Assembly: GCA_965219665.1 (NCBI GenBank)
Contig: CBDCOD010000025.1
Location: 248,001-312,000, forward strand
Length of the DNA: 64,000 bases
Source: CBDCOD01 sp965219665
Lineage (GTDB): Bacteria > Pseudomonadota > Gammaproteobacteria > CAKMZV01
Direction: 5' to 3'
Shown: in pieces, positions 10,769 through 18,951 of the stretch
Layout: every line of letters begins with the position of its first letter
Numbering within the stretch: position 1 is the first letter of the stretch
Program-made: the position numbers and the translations under genes
Notes under the pieces: generated by a model
Told to the model about the DNA's origin: nothing
Database searches by the model: none
What the model saw: the letters and a program-made list of their open reading frames with translations, nothing else

Positions 10769-11848
10769 GTGAAAAAAAACTTTCTTATCCTATGTAATGC
10801 GCTACTCATTAGCACTATAAGTGCTATGATAGCGCACTCTTCAGCTAAATACACGCTAACATTAGCAGAAAGTTGGCCTACTAATTTCCCCATTTTTGGT
10901 GATGTTAGCAGAAATTTTGCTCAAATGGTTGAAACGATGTCTAATGGCCGTTTAACAGTGCGAGTTGACTCTAAAAACAAGCATCAAGCTCCTCTTGGAA
11001 TCTTTGAGCTAGTTCGTTCGGGTCAATATGATATGGGACACTCTGCCTCCTATTACTGGAAAGGAAAGGTGCCCAATACCCTTTATTTTACATCGATGCC
11101 TTTTGGTATGACCATGCCTGAGCAGTATGGTTGGTTCTACTTTGGTGAGGGCATGGCGCTCATGCAGGAGGTATATGGCAAGCATAATTTACTATCTTTC
11201 CCAGGAGGGAATGCAGGCAATCAGATGAGTGGCTGGTTCCAGAAAGAGATTAAATCATTGGATGATCTAAAAGGCTTAAAGATACGCATACCAGGTTTTG
11301 CAGGGGAAATTTTAGCAGAATTGGGCGCAAAGCCGACCACTATTCCAGGTGGTGAGCTATATACAGCCTTAGAGCGTGGTACTATTGATGCAGTCAAGTG
11401 GGCTGCTCCTGCACTTGATTTACGTATGGGTTTTCAAAAATTCACAAAATATTACTATACAGGTTGGCAAGAACCTGCATCTGAGTTACAGTTCCTTGTC
11501 AATAAGCGTATTTACAACAAACTTCCAGAAGATTTACAAGAGATTTTGCGTGTCGCGATGCGTACAGCTGCTTATGATATGTATATTCAATCGCACTATG
11601 AAAACATGCGGGCATGGTCAAAGATGAAGGAGCAGTATCCACACATTGAGGTAAGAACTTTGCCTAAGTCCGTTCTGACCGCGCTTAGGGATACCAGTGA
11701 TATGTTATTGCAAGAAAAGGCAAAAAGGAATGCTTTGGCAAAACGTATTATTGAGTCGCAGCGCGCTTATATGAAAGAGGCGCGGTCTTGGACAAATATA
11801 TCGGATCGCACCTATTTTGATTCGCTTAGACTAATAGATGGTAAGTGA
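10769..11848 (+). CDS. dctP: Orphan TRAP solute-binding protein, paralogue 2 (TakP-like)
   Basis: A 359-aa protein with a signal peptide (VKKNFLILCNALLISTISAM, cleavage near HSSA-KY). The mature part is very similar to the preceding gene along its whole length (shared GHSASYYWKGKVPNTLYF and ALERGTIDAVKWAAP in place of ALERRTIDALEWVGP). This indicates a fairly recent tandem duplication with some pocket divergence. The GTG at 10769 is the most likely start; GTG at 10766 is an alternative. No membrane subunits adjoin it. Its ligand may differ slightly from that of its sister. Confidence 0.85.
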   Translation: MKKNFLILCNALLISTISAMIAHSSAKYTLTLAESWPTNFPIFGDVSRNFAQMVETMSNGRLTVRVDSKNKHQAPLGIFELVRSGQYDMGHSASYYWKGKVPNTLYFTSMPFGMTMPEQYGWFYFGEGMALMQEVYGKHNLLSFPGGNAGNQMSGWFQKEIKSLDDLKGLKIRIPGFAGEILAELGAKPTTIPGGELYTALERGTIDAVKWAAPALDLRMGFQKFTKYYYTGWQEPASELQFLVNKRIYNKLPEDLQEILRVAMRTAAYDMYIQSHYENMRAWSKMKEQYPHIEVRTLPKSVLTALRDTSDMLLQEKAKRNALAKRIIESQRAYMKEARSWTNISDRTYFDSLRLIDGK

Positions 11849-11873
11849 AATCCGTAGTCATATTACTACATAC

Positions 11874-11907
11874 AAAAAGGGCGTCCAATTATATAACGCC
11901 CTTTTTT
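11874..11907. terminator. Bidirectional intrinsic terminator
   Basis: An 11-bp stem AAAAAGGGCGT/ACGCCCTTTTT with an 11-nt loop. T-runs on both strands serve the plus-strand binding-protein gene and the minus-strand rpsP, which converge here. Confidence 0.9.
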
Positions 11908-11930
11908 ATTTAAATTATTAGGAAAAATGT

Positions 11931-12320
11931 TTACTCTTCAGCAGTAACTTCCTCAACGGTAGTCTCAGTATTTTCAGAACCTATTTCTTTAGCCACAGGT
12001 TGGGTTGCAATAGCTTTGGGCTTATCCATAGGGGTTTTCACTATTTTTTCAAAGCGTGCAGGGAGTGACTTCCGGCCGTTTTTTTCAAATAACTTGAATA
12101 ATGAGGCCACGCGAGGGGAGGGTTGAGCTCCTTGACTCACCCAGTGCTCGTAGCGGTTTGCCTGAATATCCAATGAGGTTTCCTGCCCCCGGGCTAAAGG
12201 ATTGTAGAATCCGACCTTCTCAATAAAACGACCATCGCGAGGTGCACGCTTATCTGCAACAACCACTCTGTAAAAAGGGCGCTTCTTAGAACCACCATAC
12301 GCTAAACGAATAACTACCAT
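11931..12320 (-). CDS. rpsP: 30S ribosomal protein S16
   Basis: The 129-aa protein starts with the S16 core VVIRLAYGGSKKRPFYRVVV, ADKRAPRDGRFIEKVGFYNP and WVSQGAQPSPRVASLF. A tail of about 45 residues, rich in Glu, Thr and Ala, follows and is longer than the approx. 82-aa E. coli protein. GGAG lies 7 nt before the ATG. In most gammaproteobacteria rpsP leads rpsP-rimM-trmD-rplS. Here it is followed at once by a terminator and stands alone. Confidence 0.96.
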   Translation of the reverse strand: MVVIRLAYGGSKKRPFYRVVVADKRAPRDGRFIEKVGFYNPLARGQETSLDIQANRYEHWVSQGAQPSPRVASLFKLFEKNGRKSLPARFEKIVKTPMDKPKAIATQPVAKEIGSENTETTVEEVTAEE

Positions 12321-12782
12321 CTAAACACTCCGACATGTATGCAATCTATCTGAATCAGGCTTGTGTAATACGCCTGTCATCCTTAAATCAAAGAAAAATC
12401 CCTGCAGACACATTGTTCTGTGCTCTGGAAAGGGTTGTTTCATTTGTAGAGGCGCGGGATTATACTCTGTACAGCACGCTTTTTTTGTGCTATTTTTTTT
12501 GTATTACCATTAGTTAACTCACTATTAGGTTGCTCGTTTGAATTACATAGGCCTATTTTTTGAAGGATCGCTATAGATAGCATAAGGTATAGTGCTTTTT
12601 TAGTAAGGGGAAAGGTATTTTATATTACAGTAAATTTCACATTTAAAATATAGAGTTTACAATTACAATTACAGTTTTCCCCCTGCGTAGCAATTTTTCA
12701 AAAATGATAGTAGTTTTTCTCTATTATTGGGATATTGGGAGTTCCTACATTTAAGCAGATTAACTAAATTAAGGATGTTGGC
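12321..12782. other. Intergenic region between rpsP and the wzz-like gene
   Basis: This 462-bp divergent spacer contains the rpsP promoter candidate near 12459. The rest is strongly AT-rich and presumably holds the promoter of the wzz-like gene. I see no RNA gene or credible ORF in it. Confidence 0.55.
12459..12464 (-). promoter_or_regulatory. Candidate -10 element of rpsP
   Basis: On the minus strand a perfect TATAAT is followed by a GC-rich discriminator (CCCGCGCC), as in stringently controlled ribosomal promoters. No good -35 is evident at 17 bp. The 5' leader would be about 130 nt. Confidence 0.5.
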
Positions 12783-13961
12783 GTGACCAATCGCACAGAA
12801 CAAGAGTTTGAAATTGATATAAGAGAGTTATTGGAATTCCTTAGAGAGAGGTGGATAATACTTACAGGCATAACGCTTGTAGGCACTTTGCTTTGCTTTG
12901 TTTACGTACATAACAATTATCCACCTATATATCATTCAAAGGCGCGTCTTATACCCGTTCATAACAGTTTATGGGTTAAAGAGTATGAGGCTTTAGCGTA
13001 TTTAAATCAGTCACAAAAAGAGGGAAGCTCTATATTTAGCCCTCCAACTCCGGAGCAACTATTACAAGGAATACTGTCTACACTTAATTCGATTACTGCC
13101 ATCCAAATACTGTTGGATGATGAGGAGATAGCAAGTTATGTGCAGATGTTATTCAAGACACAGCTGATAGAAAACGCAAATAGAGATTTTTTGATAGAGG
13201 AGCTAAGAGAACTGATTGTCGTAAAAGTTTCAGTTGGAAATAACCCAAAATCTGTACTACACCCTCCCGTATATATTGAGGTAGGGGTTGGTTTTCCTGA
13301 TAGAAAAATCGCTCAAAAAGTAGTGCAAATGATGATTGATTATGCTAGGCAAGTTGCGCAAACTGTTGAGCGCGCGAAACTCACCTCCATAGCAGAAAGA
13401 ATTTTAGATGGGCAGACTCTACAAAAAACTATACTACAAAAGAAGAAGGCTTACTTAACGACAGAACTTTCCAAATCACTGCACTATGAAAAACGTCGCC
13501 TAGTACAAGAGCTTAAAATATTAGAGGAATCTAATGTAGATAGTTCAGTGGTACTTCCTTCTCAACGGGGATTCTTAACAAATGAATCAGCAGCACCCTC
13601 TTATACATTGAAAGATGAGCGGTCAATTAAGGCCAGTATTGCTAGTATAGAACATGCTATATTAGATAAACAAAATATTGAAGGCAACTCCAAATATGTT
13701 CAGCTCAGTCGTGAGTTGTTTGACATAGACTTTTTAGAAAATCTTATGAAGCAGCGTATTGAATCATACGAAAATATCAATTACCCAGTAGTCATTGTTG
13801 ATAGGGAAGCAATTTTACCTAAGCACCCTATAAGTAGAAAGTTAGAACTAGTAACGGGAGGGGGAGTTCTCAGTTTTTGCTTAGGTATTATAGCGATTTT
13901 ATTTATTAAATGGAGTAAGCAGGGAAACGTACGGATAGAGCGTATGAATGAACATGGTTAG
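12783..13961 (+). CDS. Wzz-family polysaccharide chain-length determinant
   Basis: The 392-aa inner-membrane protein has the Wzz/PCP topology. A short cytoplasmic N-terminus (EIDIRELLEFLRERWIIL) precedes TM1 (about 26-44). A large periplasmic coiled-coil-rich domain follows (helices around residues 200-330). A Pro-containing segment (ILPKHPISRKLELV) leads into TM2 (about 357-376). It would set the modal length of a surface glycan with a Wzy polymerase. No other glycan genes are nearby, so which polymer it controls is unknown. GTG start with AAGGA upstream. The 3' end overlaps dsbD by 14 bp. Confidence 0.75.
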   Translation: MTNRTEQEFEIDIRELLEFLRERWIILTGITLVGTLLCFVYVHNNYPPIYHSKARLIPVHNSLWVKEYEALAYLNQSQKEGSSIFSPPTPEQLLQGILSTLNSITAIQILLDDEEIASYVQMLFKTQLIENANRDFLIEELRELIVVKVSVGNNPKSVLHPPVYIEVGVGFPDRKIAQKVVQMMIDYARQVAQTVERAKLTSIAERILDGQTLQKTILQKKKAYLTTELSKSLHYEKRRLVQELKILEESNVDSSVVLPSQRGFLTNESAAPSYTLKDERSIKASIASIEHAILDKQNIEGNSKYVQLSRELFDIDFLENLMKQRIESYENINYPVVIVDREAILPKHPISRKLELVTGGGVLSFCLGIIAILFIKWSKQGNVRIERMNEHG

Positions 13962-15753
13962 GAAATTAATAGCAATACTGTATGTATTGGTTTCTGTAAA
14001 TAGTTATGCTTCAGGCATAGGAGGGACGCTTTTTCAGGAGCCAGAGCTGCTGCCTGCTAATCAAGCATTTCAGTTTGAATTGGAGCGCACCGCAGATGGT
14101 GGGGCAAATGCATACTTTGTAATAGCAGATGAGTATTATCTCTATAAAAATAAATTTCTTTTTGAACTGGACGGCAAGAAAATTAATGCTGTTTTTCCAG
14201 AAGCCAAGCGCAAGGATGATCCTCTATTTGGTGCAGTAGATGTCTACTATAACCAAGCTGTTATCTATTTGCCTGCTTCACATTTATCAGCAGGTGGCAT
14301 GCTTAAGGTTGGTTATCAGGGCTGTGCAGAACTTGGTGTATGCTATCCACCGCAAAAAGCGAGTCTAGAATTAGTTGCAGTGAAAGGCGCTGCGCTCAAT
14401 ACACTGCAACAGCCACCTTCTGTCTCTACAGTATCACCTAACTCTTCTATTAGCACGATAGAGTCTGAGCAAGATTCTATACTACATACACTACAGAAAC
14501 AAGGGTTTTGGGCATCGGTTGCGCTATTCTTTGTATCTGGTTTGTTGCTAGCGTTTACACCGTGTGTGTTTCCGATGGTGCCTATCTTATCAGGGATTAT
14601 TATTGGTCAGAATGCTAATACAAGGCGTTCTATTATGATTTCAATAGTCTATGTTTTGGCAATGGCACTTACTTATTCTATAGCAGGCGTTTTTGCAGGG
14701 CTATTTGGCGAAAATTTACAGGCAGCCTTGCAGGATCCTTGGGTTCTCAGTTTTGTGGCGTTACTCTTTGTGGCTTTTGCATTATCTATGTTTGGCTTTT
14801 ATCAAATTCAATTGCCAGCAAGTCTACAAGCGCGCTTTAATGCTATCAGTAATCAACAAAAAAGTGGCTCCTTATTTGGAGTGGCAATCATGGGCATGAT
14901 TTCTGCGTTGGTCGTTGGCCCTTGTGTTGCTCCACCATTAGCAGGTGCCTTATTGTATATTGGGCAAACAGGAGACGCCTATTTAGGGGGCGCTTCATTA
15001 TTTGCACTGAGTATGGGTATGGGTATCCCTCTTATTATATTCGGGGCAACTGCAGGCAGACTCTTGCCCAAAGCAGGTGCATGGATGGATGCAGTGAAAG
15101 GCTTTTTTGGTGTTTTAATGCTTGCACTAGGTATTTGGATATTAGATAGGATTATCCCTGTGTGGCTGTCCATGGTTTTATGGAGTATTTTGTGTATAGT
15201 CAGTGCCGTGTATATGGGCGCATTAGATTTAGCAACTACTGGCTGGAGGCGACTCTGGCGTGGCTTAGGATTGGTGCTGTTGATTGTAGGGACGCTCCTG
15301 CTTATTGGGGCATCAAGCGGGGGAAATAGTTTATTGCAGCCTTTGGAGCATCTAAAAGGTAAGGCTGGTGGCGATCAACCCCAACCCTCCGTTTTCTCTG
15401 TAGTTCATGTTGGATCCACTTTAGAACCTGCGCTTGAGTCGTCGAGAAAACAGGGCGCTCCTGTGTTAATGTATATATCAGCCAAATGGTGTATATCCTG
15501 TAAGGAATTGGATGCTATTACCTTTAAAAATGCTAATGTACAACAAGCACTACGCCAATTAAATGCATTGAAAGTGGATGTTACTGATAACACTGAAGCC
15601 GATAAAGCCTTCTTAAAGGTACATAATTTAGTTGGTCCTCCAGGTATTCTATTCATAGATGCACAAGGCAATGAAATAAATAATCTACGCGTTATTGGCA
15701 TGATGAGTCCAAATGCTTTCTTGGAGCGTCTAAATGTCCTTCTTGGCAGATAA
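13948..15753 (+). CDS. dsbD: Thiol:disulfide interchange protein DsbD
   Basis: The 601-aa protein moves electrons from cytoplasmic thioredoxin to periplasmic DsbC/DsbG and cytochrome-maturation partners. Order seen: signal peptide (about 1-22); N-terminal periplasmic domain with the Cys pair in GCAELGVCYPP; eight-helix membrane domain with Cys in FTPCVFPMVPILSG and VGPCVAPPLAGAL; C-terminal thioredoxin domain with SAKWCISCKELD. All three cysteine pairs are present. The start overlaps the wzz-like gene by 14 bp (ATG at 13948 or 13954), and the stop overlaps pdxH by 20 bp. Confidence 0.95.
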   Translation: MNMVRKLIAILYVLVSVNSYASGIGGTLFQEPELLPANQAFQFELERTADGGANAYFVIADEYYLYKNKFLFELDGKKINAVFPEAKRKDDPLFGAVDVYYNQAVIYLPASHLSAGGMLKVGYQGCAELGVCYPPQKASLELVAVKGAALNTLQQPPSVSTVSPNSSISTIESEQDSILHTLQKQGFWASVALFFVSGLLLAFTPCVFPMVPILSGIIIGQNANTRRSIMISIVYVLAMALTYSIAGVFAGLFGENLQAALQDPWVLSFVALLFVAFALSMFGFYQIQLPASLQARFNAISNQQKSGSLFGVAIMGMISALVVGPCVAPPLAGALLYIGQTGDAYLGGASLFALSMGMGIPLIIFGATAGRLLPKAGAWMDAVKGFFGVLMLALGIWILDRIIPVWLSMVLWSILCIVSAVYMGALDLATTGWRRLWRGLGLVLLIVGTLLLIGASSGGNSLLQPLEHLKGKAGGDQPQPSVFSVVHVGSTLEPALESSRKQGAPVLMYISAKWCISCKELDAITFKNANVQQALRQLNALKVDVTDNTEADKAFLKVHNLVGPPGILFIDAQGNEINNLRVIGMMSPNAFLERLNVLLGR

Positions 15754-16366
15754 GCACTATCAGTATACCAAGGGGTCACTATCTCGTAAAGATTTGCCTT
15801 TATCTCCCTTTGAACAACTAGAAAACTGGCTCGCGGTGGCGCAGGATATATCCGAAACATTTAATGCTTTTTCTCTTGCAACTGCGGACAGATCAGGCAT
15901 CCCCTCAGTACGAGTTGTATTACTGAAGAATATAGATACAGGTTTATGCTTTTACACTGACTCACGCAGTAATAAAGGCAAGCAGTTAGCGGAAAACTCC
16001 AAAGCGGAAGCTTTATTTTATTGGTCTGATTTACAGCGCCAAGTGCGCGTTTCTGGAGGGGTTGAAATTATTGATGGTGCTATTCGGGATGCTTATTTCA
16101 GGAGTCGCCCCTATGAATCACAAATCAGTGCACAGGCTTCCTGCCAGAGTTCTCCAGTTGAGAATCGCTCAGTATTGGAACGACAAGTTGAGGCACTAAA
16201 AGAACACTATAAAGAGGAAGTGCCTGTTCCAGATTTTTGGAAAGGTTACAGAATTATCCCTAATACTTTTGAATTTTGGCAAGGGCGGGATAATAGGCTA
16301 CATGACCGCTTTCAGTACACATTCCAAGCACATAATGAGTGGAAAATTACCCGCTTATCACCATAA
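15734..16366 (+). CDS. pdxH: Pyridoxamine/pyridoxine 5'-phosphate oxidase
   Basis: A 210-aa FMN-dependent oxidase of usual length that makes pyridoxal 5'-phosphate. Motifs: SVRVVLLKNIDTGLCFYTDS, RQVRVSGGVEII, YFRSRPYESQISAQAS, and the C-terminal EFWQGRDNRLHDRFQY. GGAG lies 7 nt before the ATG, inside the dsbD end. The 3' end overlaps the predicted ung start. Confidence 0.96.
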   Translation: MSFLADKHYQYTKGSLSRKDLPLSPFEQLENWLAVAQDISETFNAFSLATADRSGIPSVRVVLLKNIDTGLCFYTDSRSNKGKQLAENSKAEALFYWSDLQRQVRVSGGVEIIDGAIRDAYFRSRPYESQISAQASCQSSPVENRSVLERQVEALKEHYKEEVPVPDFWKGYRIIPNTFEFWQGRDNRLHDRFQYTFQAHNEWKITRLSP

Positions 16367-17094
16367 GAGTCAATAATAAGCCAAGTAAATTAAGCACGAT
16401 TGTGGACGATCAGTCATCCTATCAATTATTTGGCAGTCCAATTAGCGCAGCATGGCTGGACGCGATTATGTTGGTTTCTCATCCTAATACGTTACGTCAG
16501 CTAGGAAATTTTCTGCAGCAGCGCCAGCGGGCGTTTGCGACGATATACCCTCCTCAAAATCAATGGTTCGCTGCGCTTAATTGTGTAGCTCCTAATCAAG
16601 TGAAGGTCGTTATTGTTGGGCAAGACCCTTACCATCAGCCTAACCAAGCGAATGGCTTCTGTTTTTCTGTGCAGGCAGAGCAATCCATTCCTCCATCGCT
16701 TCGTAATATATTCACAGAACTTAATCAAGATGTCGGTGTGATTAAAACGGGGGGAGATTTGCAAGGATGGGCAAATCAAGGGGTGCTTCTGCTCAATGCT
16801 GTGCTAACAGTAGAGCAAGGTCAAGCAACTGCGCATGCTAATCAAGGATGGGAATACATTACAGATGCTATTATTGACCATTTGAATAAAAGAGAACATA
16901 TTGTATTTATTCTGTGGGGAAACTATGCGCAGCGTAAAGGTAGTTGTATCAGTCGTCAAAAGCATTGTGTTTTAAATGCCCCGCATCCTTCTCCGCTATC
17001 TGCTCATAGAGGTTTTTTCGGCTCAAAGCCTTTTTCACAGTGCAATAACTATCTGAAACTACAAGGGCAGGAACCTATTGATTGGGGTAAATAA
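16339..17094 (+). CDS. ung: Uracil-DNA glycosylase, family 1
   Basis: The protein excises uracil from DNA. The catalytic motif is VGQDPYHQPNQANGF (general-base Asp) and the DNA-intercalation motif is HPSPLSAHRGFFGS. With the GTG at 16339 it is 251 aa and overlaps pdxH by 28 bp. A later start (for example GTG at 16402) would give about 230 aa, nearer the E. coli 229. No clear ribosome site decides between them. The stop is 5 bp from the convergent hflX stop. Confidence 0.93.
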   Translation: MENYPLITIRVNNKPSKLSTIVDDQSSYQLFGSPISAAWLDAIMLVSHPNTLRQLGNFLQQRQRAFATIYPPQNQWFAALNCVAPNQVKVVIVGQDPYHQPNQANGFCFSVQAEQSIPPSLRNIFTELNQDVGVIKTGGDLQGWANQGVLLLNAVLTVEQGQATAHANQGWEYITDAIIDHLNKREHIVFILWGNYAQRKGSCISRQKHCVLNAPHPSPLSAHRGFFGSKPFSQCNNYLKLQGQEPIDWGK

Positions 17095-17099
17095 AGGAA

Positions 17100-18383
17100 T
17101 TAAATGATTTCAAACTGAGGGTGTTTTTGCAGATATTGCATAACTTTTGTGCTCAAATGCATCTCCATTATCAAGCGACCATCATCTGTGTACTCTTCGC
17201 TGAAAACTTCCCCAATTTCATAGAGCTTGGCACGATTTGCACCATAGTTATGCTCTAATTTAACCCTTACTGTATGATATTTCCCCTGTAACAATTCACT
17301 AATCATTCGTTGTAGTTGCTCTAGTCCTTCACCGCTTTGTGCTGAAATATGTACCACAGGGTAATCTGTATTTGGCGGTAGAGGACACCAATTAAAAGCC
17401 TTATCTATTTTGTTAAGCACAATAATTTGTTGGACAGATTCTGCTCCTATACTAGTGAGCACTTCGTTGACAGCATCAATTTTTTCGCTATATTCCGGAT
17501 CGCTATAATCAACGGTCTGCAGGAGTAAATCAGCTTGTGCCACTTCCTCTAGCGTAGCGTGGAATGCCTGTATTAAGTCATGTGGTAAGTGGCGTATAAA
17601 GCCAACAGAGTCGGCCAAAAGAATATCAAACGCACCAGAAATAGACACTTTACGTAATGTAGTGTCTAATGTTGCAAATAACTGGTCGGCAACATAAATA
17701 TCATCATGGCAAAGCGCATTAAATAGTGTTGATTTTCCAGCATTTGTGTAGCCTACGAGTACAACGGTTGGTATGTTCTGACGCTGTCTATTATTACGGC
17801 GCAATTGGCGCTGATTTCTGATTTTTTCAATACGCTTTTCAATAGATGTGATGCGCGATTGTATAAGGCGGCGATCACTTTCCAGCTGTGTTTCACCAGG
17901 GCCACGCAATCCAATACCTCCTTTTTGTCGCTCTAAATGGGTCCACCCACCTACCAAGCGTGTAGATTGGTGCTTGAGCTGTGCTAGCTCAACTTGCAAT
18001 TTACCCTCATATGTGCGCGCCCGCAGTGCAAAAATATCTAAAATCAGGCGAATGCGATCAATGACTTTGCATTGTAATAATCGGCTGATGTTGCGCTCTT
18101 GGGTCGGATTAAGCTGATGGTTAATGATAACAACTTCTAACTGATGTTCAGCCATCTGCTCTTTGATAATCTCTATCTGACCAGTTCCGACAAAATATTT
18201 AGAATGTATAACGTCATTACGGAAACGGAGTGTTGCTGTGTGCTCGGCACCTGCAGATTCTGCCAGCTCTACCAATTCATCATATATGGCGTACTGCTCC
18301 ATATGCATGGGGAAATCAACATGTACCAATAAAGCACGCTCAAATTGTTCTGTGGGGCGCTGGCGGTCAAACAATTCGTACAT
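17100..18383 (-). CDS. hflX: Ribosome-associated GTPase HflX
   Basis: A 427-aa GTPase that rescues or splits stalled ribosomes. The N-terminal HflX domain contains SKYFVGTGQIEIIKEQ and LNPTQERNISRLLQCKVIDR. The Gly-rich linker is KGGIGLRGPGETQLESDRRL. The G domain has G1 GYTNAGKSTLFNAL, G3 DSVGF and G4 NKID. In gammaproteobacteria hflX normally follows hfq. Here no hfq is present and a small hydrophobic ORF occupies the upstream position. Confidence 0.95.
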   Translation of the reverse strand: MYELFDRQRPTEQFERALLVHVDFPMHMEQYAIYDELVELAESAGAEHTATLRFRNDVIHSKYFVGTGQIEIIKEQMAEHQLEVVIINHQLNPTQERNISRLLQCKVIDRIRLILDIFALRARTYEGKLQVELAQLKHQSTRLVGGWTHLERQKGGIGLRGPGETQLESDRRLIQSRITSIEKRIEKIRNQRQLRRNNRQRQNIPTVVLVGYTNAGKSTLFNALCHDDIYVADQLFATLDTTLRKVSISGAFDILLADSVGFIRHLPHDLIQAFHATLEEVAQADLLLQTVDYSDPEYSEKIDAVNEVLTSIGAESVQQIIVLNKIDKAFNWCPLPPNTDYPVVHISAQSGEGLEQLQRMISELLQGKYHTVRVKLEHNYGANRAKLYEIGEVFSEEYTDDGRLIMEMHLSTKVMQYLQKHPQFEII

Positions 18384-18951
18384 ATTATGTAGTGTAATGG
18401 ACGTTAAATCGCATATTTTTTTAGTTAGGGATTATAAGGAAATTAGAATTTTTACAGTAATATTTCAAGCATATTAGCTGTCAAAATCATATGAACCATG
18501 ATTTTACCACCAATTAAAGCGGCTACGACACCTAAGATTCTGTTTGTATAATCAAGATTTGGCATGAGCAATCGCTCCTTACATACAACCAATCCTTGTG
18601 TACTGAGGTTCATTCTGTGTGGTCTTGTTCTATAATGGCTGTTTGATATTATGTTTGAGTCTGTTGGTAAATTACGCTCAATTTTTTATTGTTATCTGGG
18701 CTTGTTTTTTTTGTGGGTATAATTCAACCTGCTTCTACTAAACATAGTCTTGCTGAAGCGCCCAATATATTGGTTGGGATATTCAAAAGCCATCCTATGC
18801 TAAACTGGGGATGGTGCCAGAGGTTATAGAATCTATAGGCGAGGTTACTGAAGTATTAATAAGCTGATTGATGACAAGAATCAATAGAGTTTGTAGTCCT
18901 GTTTGCGTATTGGACAAGCATATAAAATGCGCCAGTTAAGTATATAGTTGT
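18384..18951. other. Intergenic region between hflX and mgtE
   Basis: A 568-bp spacer. The left part holds the small ORF above. From about 18606 to 18832 the plus strand is open in one frame without a convincing start (containing LLLSGLVFFVGIIQPAS). From about 18750 to 18862 a second frame reads like protein (GWDIQKPSYAKLGMVPEVIE). Together they could be a decayed gene with a frameshift, but I recognise no parent family. A TATAAT at 18631-18636 could be a plus-strand -10. Confidence 0.35.
18452..18565 (-). CDS. Putative 37-residue membrane peptide upstream of hflX
   Basis: The ORF (MPNLDYTNRILGVVAALIGG, then KIMVHMILTANMLEILL) is a single hydrophobic helix with a short polar head. A strong AAGGAG lies 9 nt before the ATG, which is the main support. 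It is in the same direction as hflX, 68 bp upstream. I do not recognise a family. It could be a small inner-membrane protein or a chance ORF. Confidence 0.4.
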   Translation of the reverse strand: MPNLDYTNRILGVVAALIGGKIMVHMILTANMLEILL

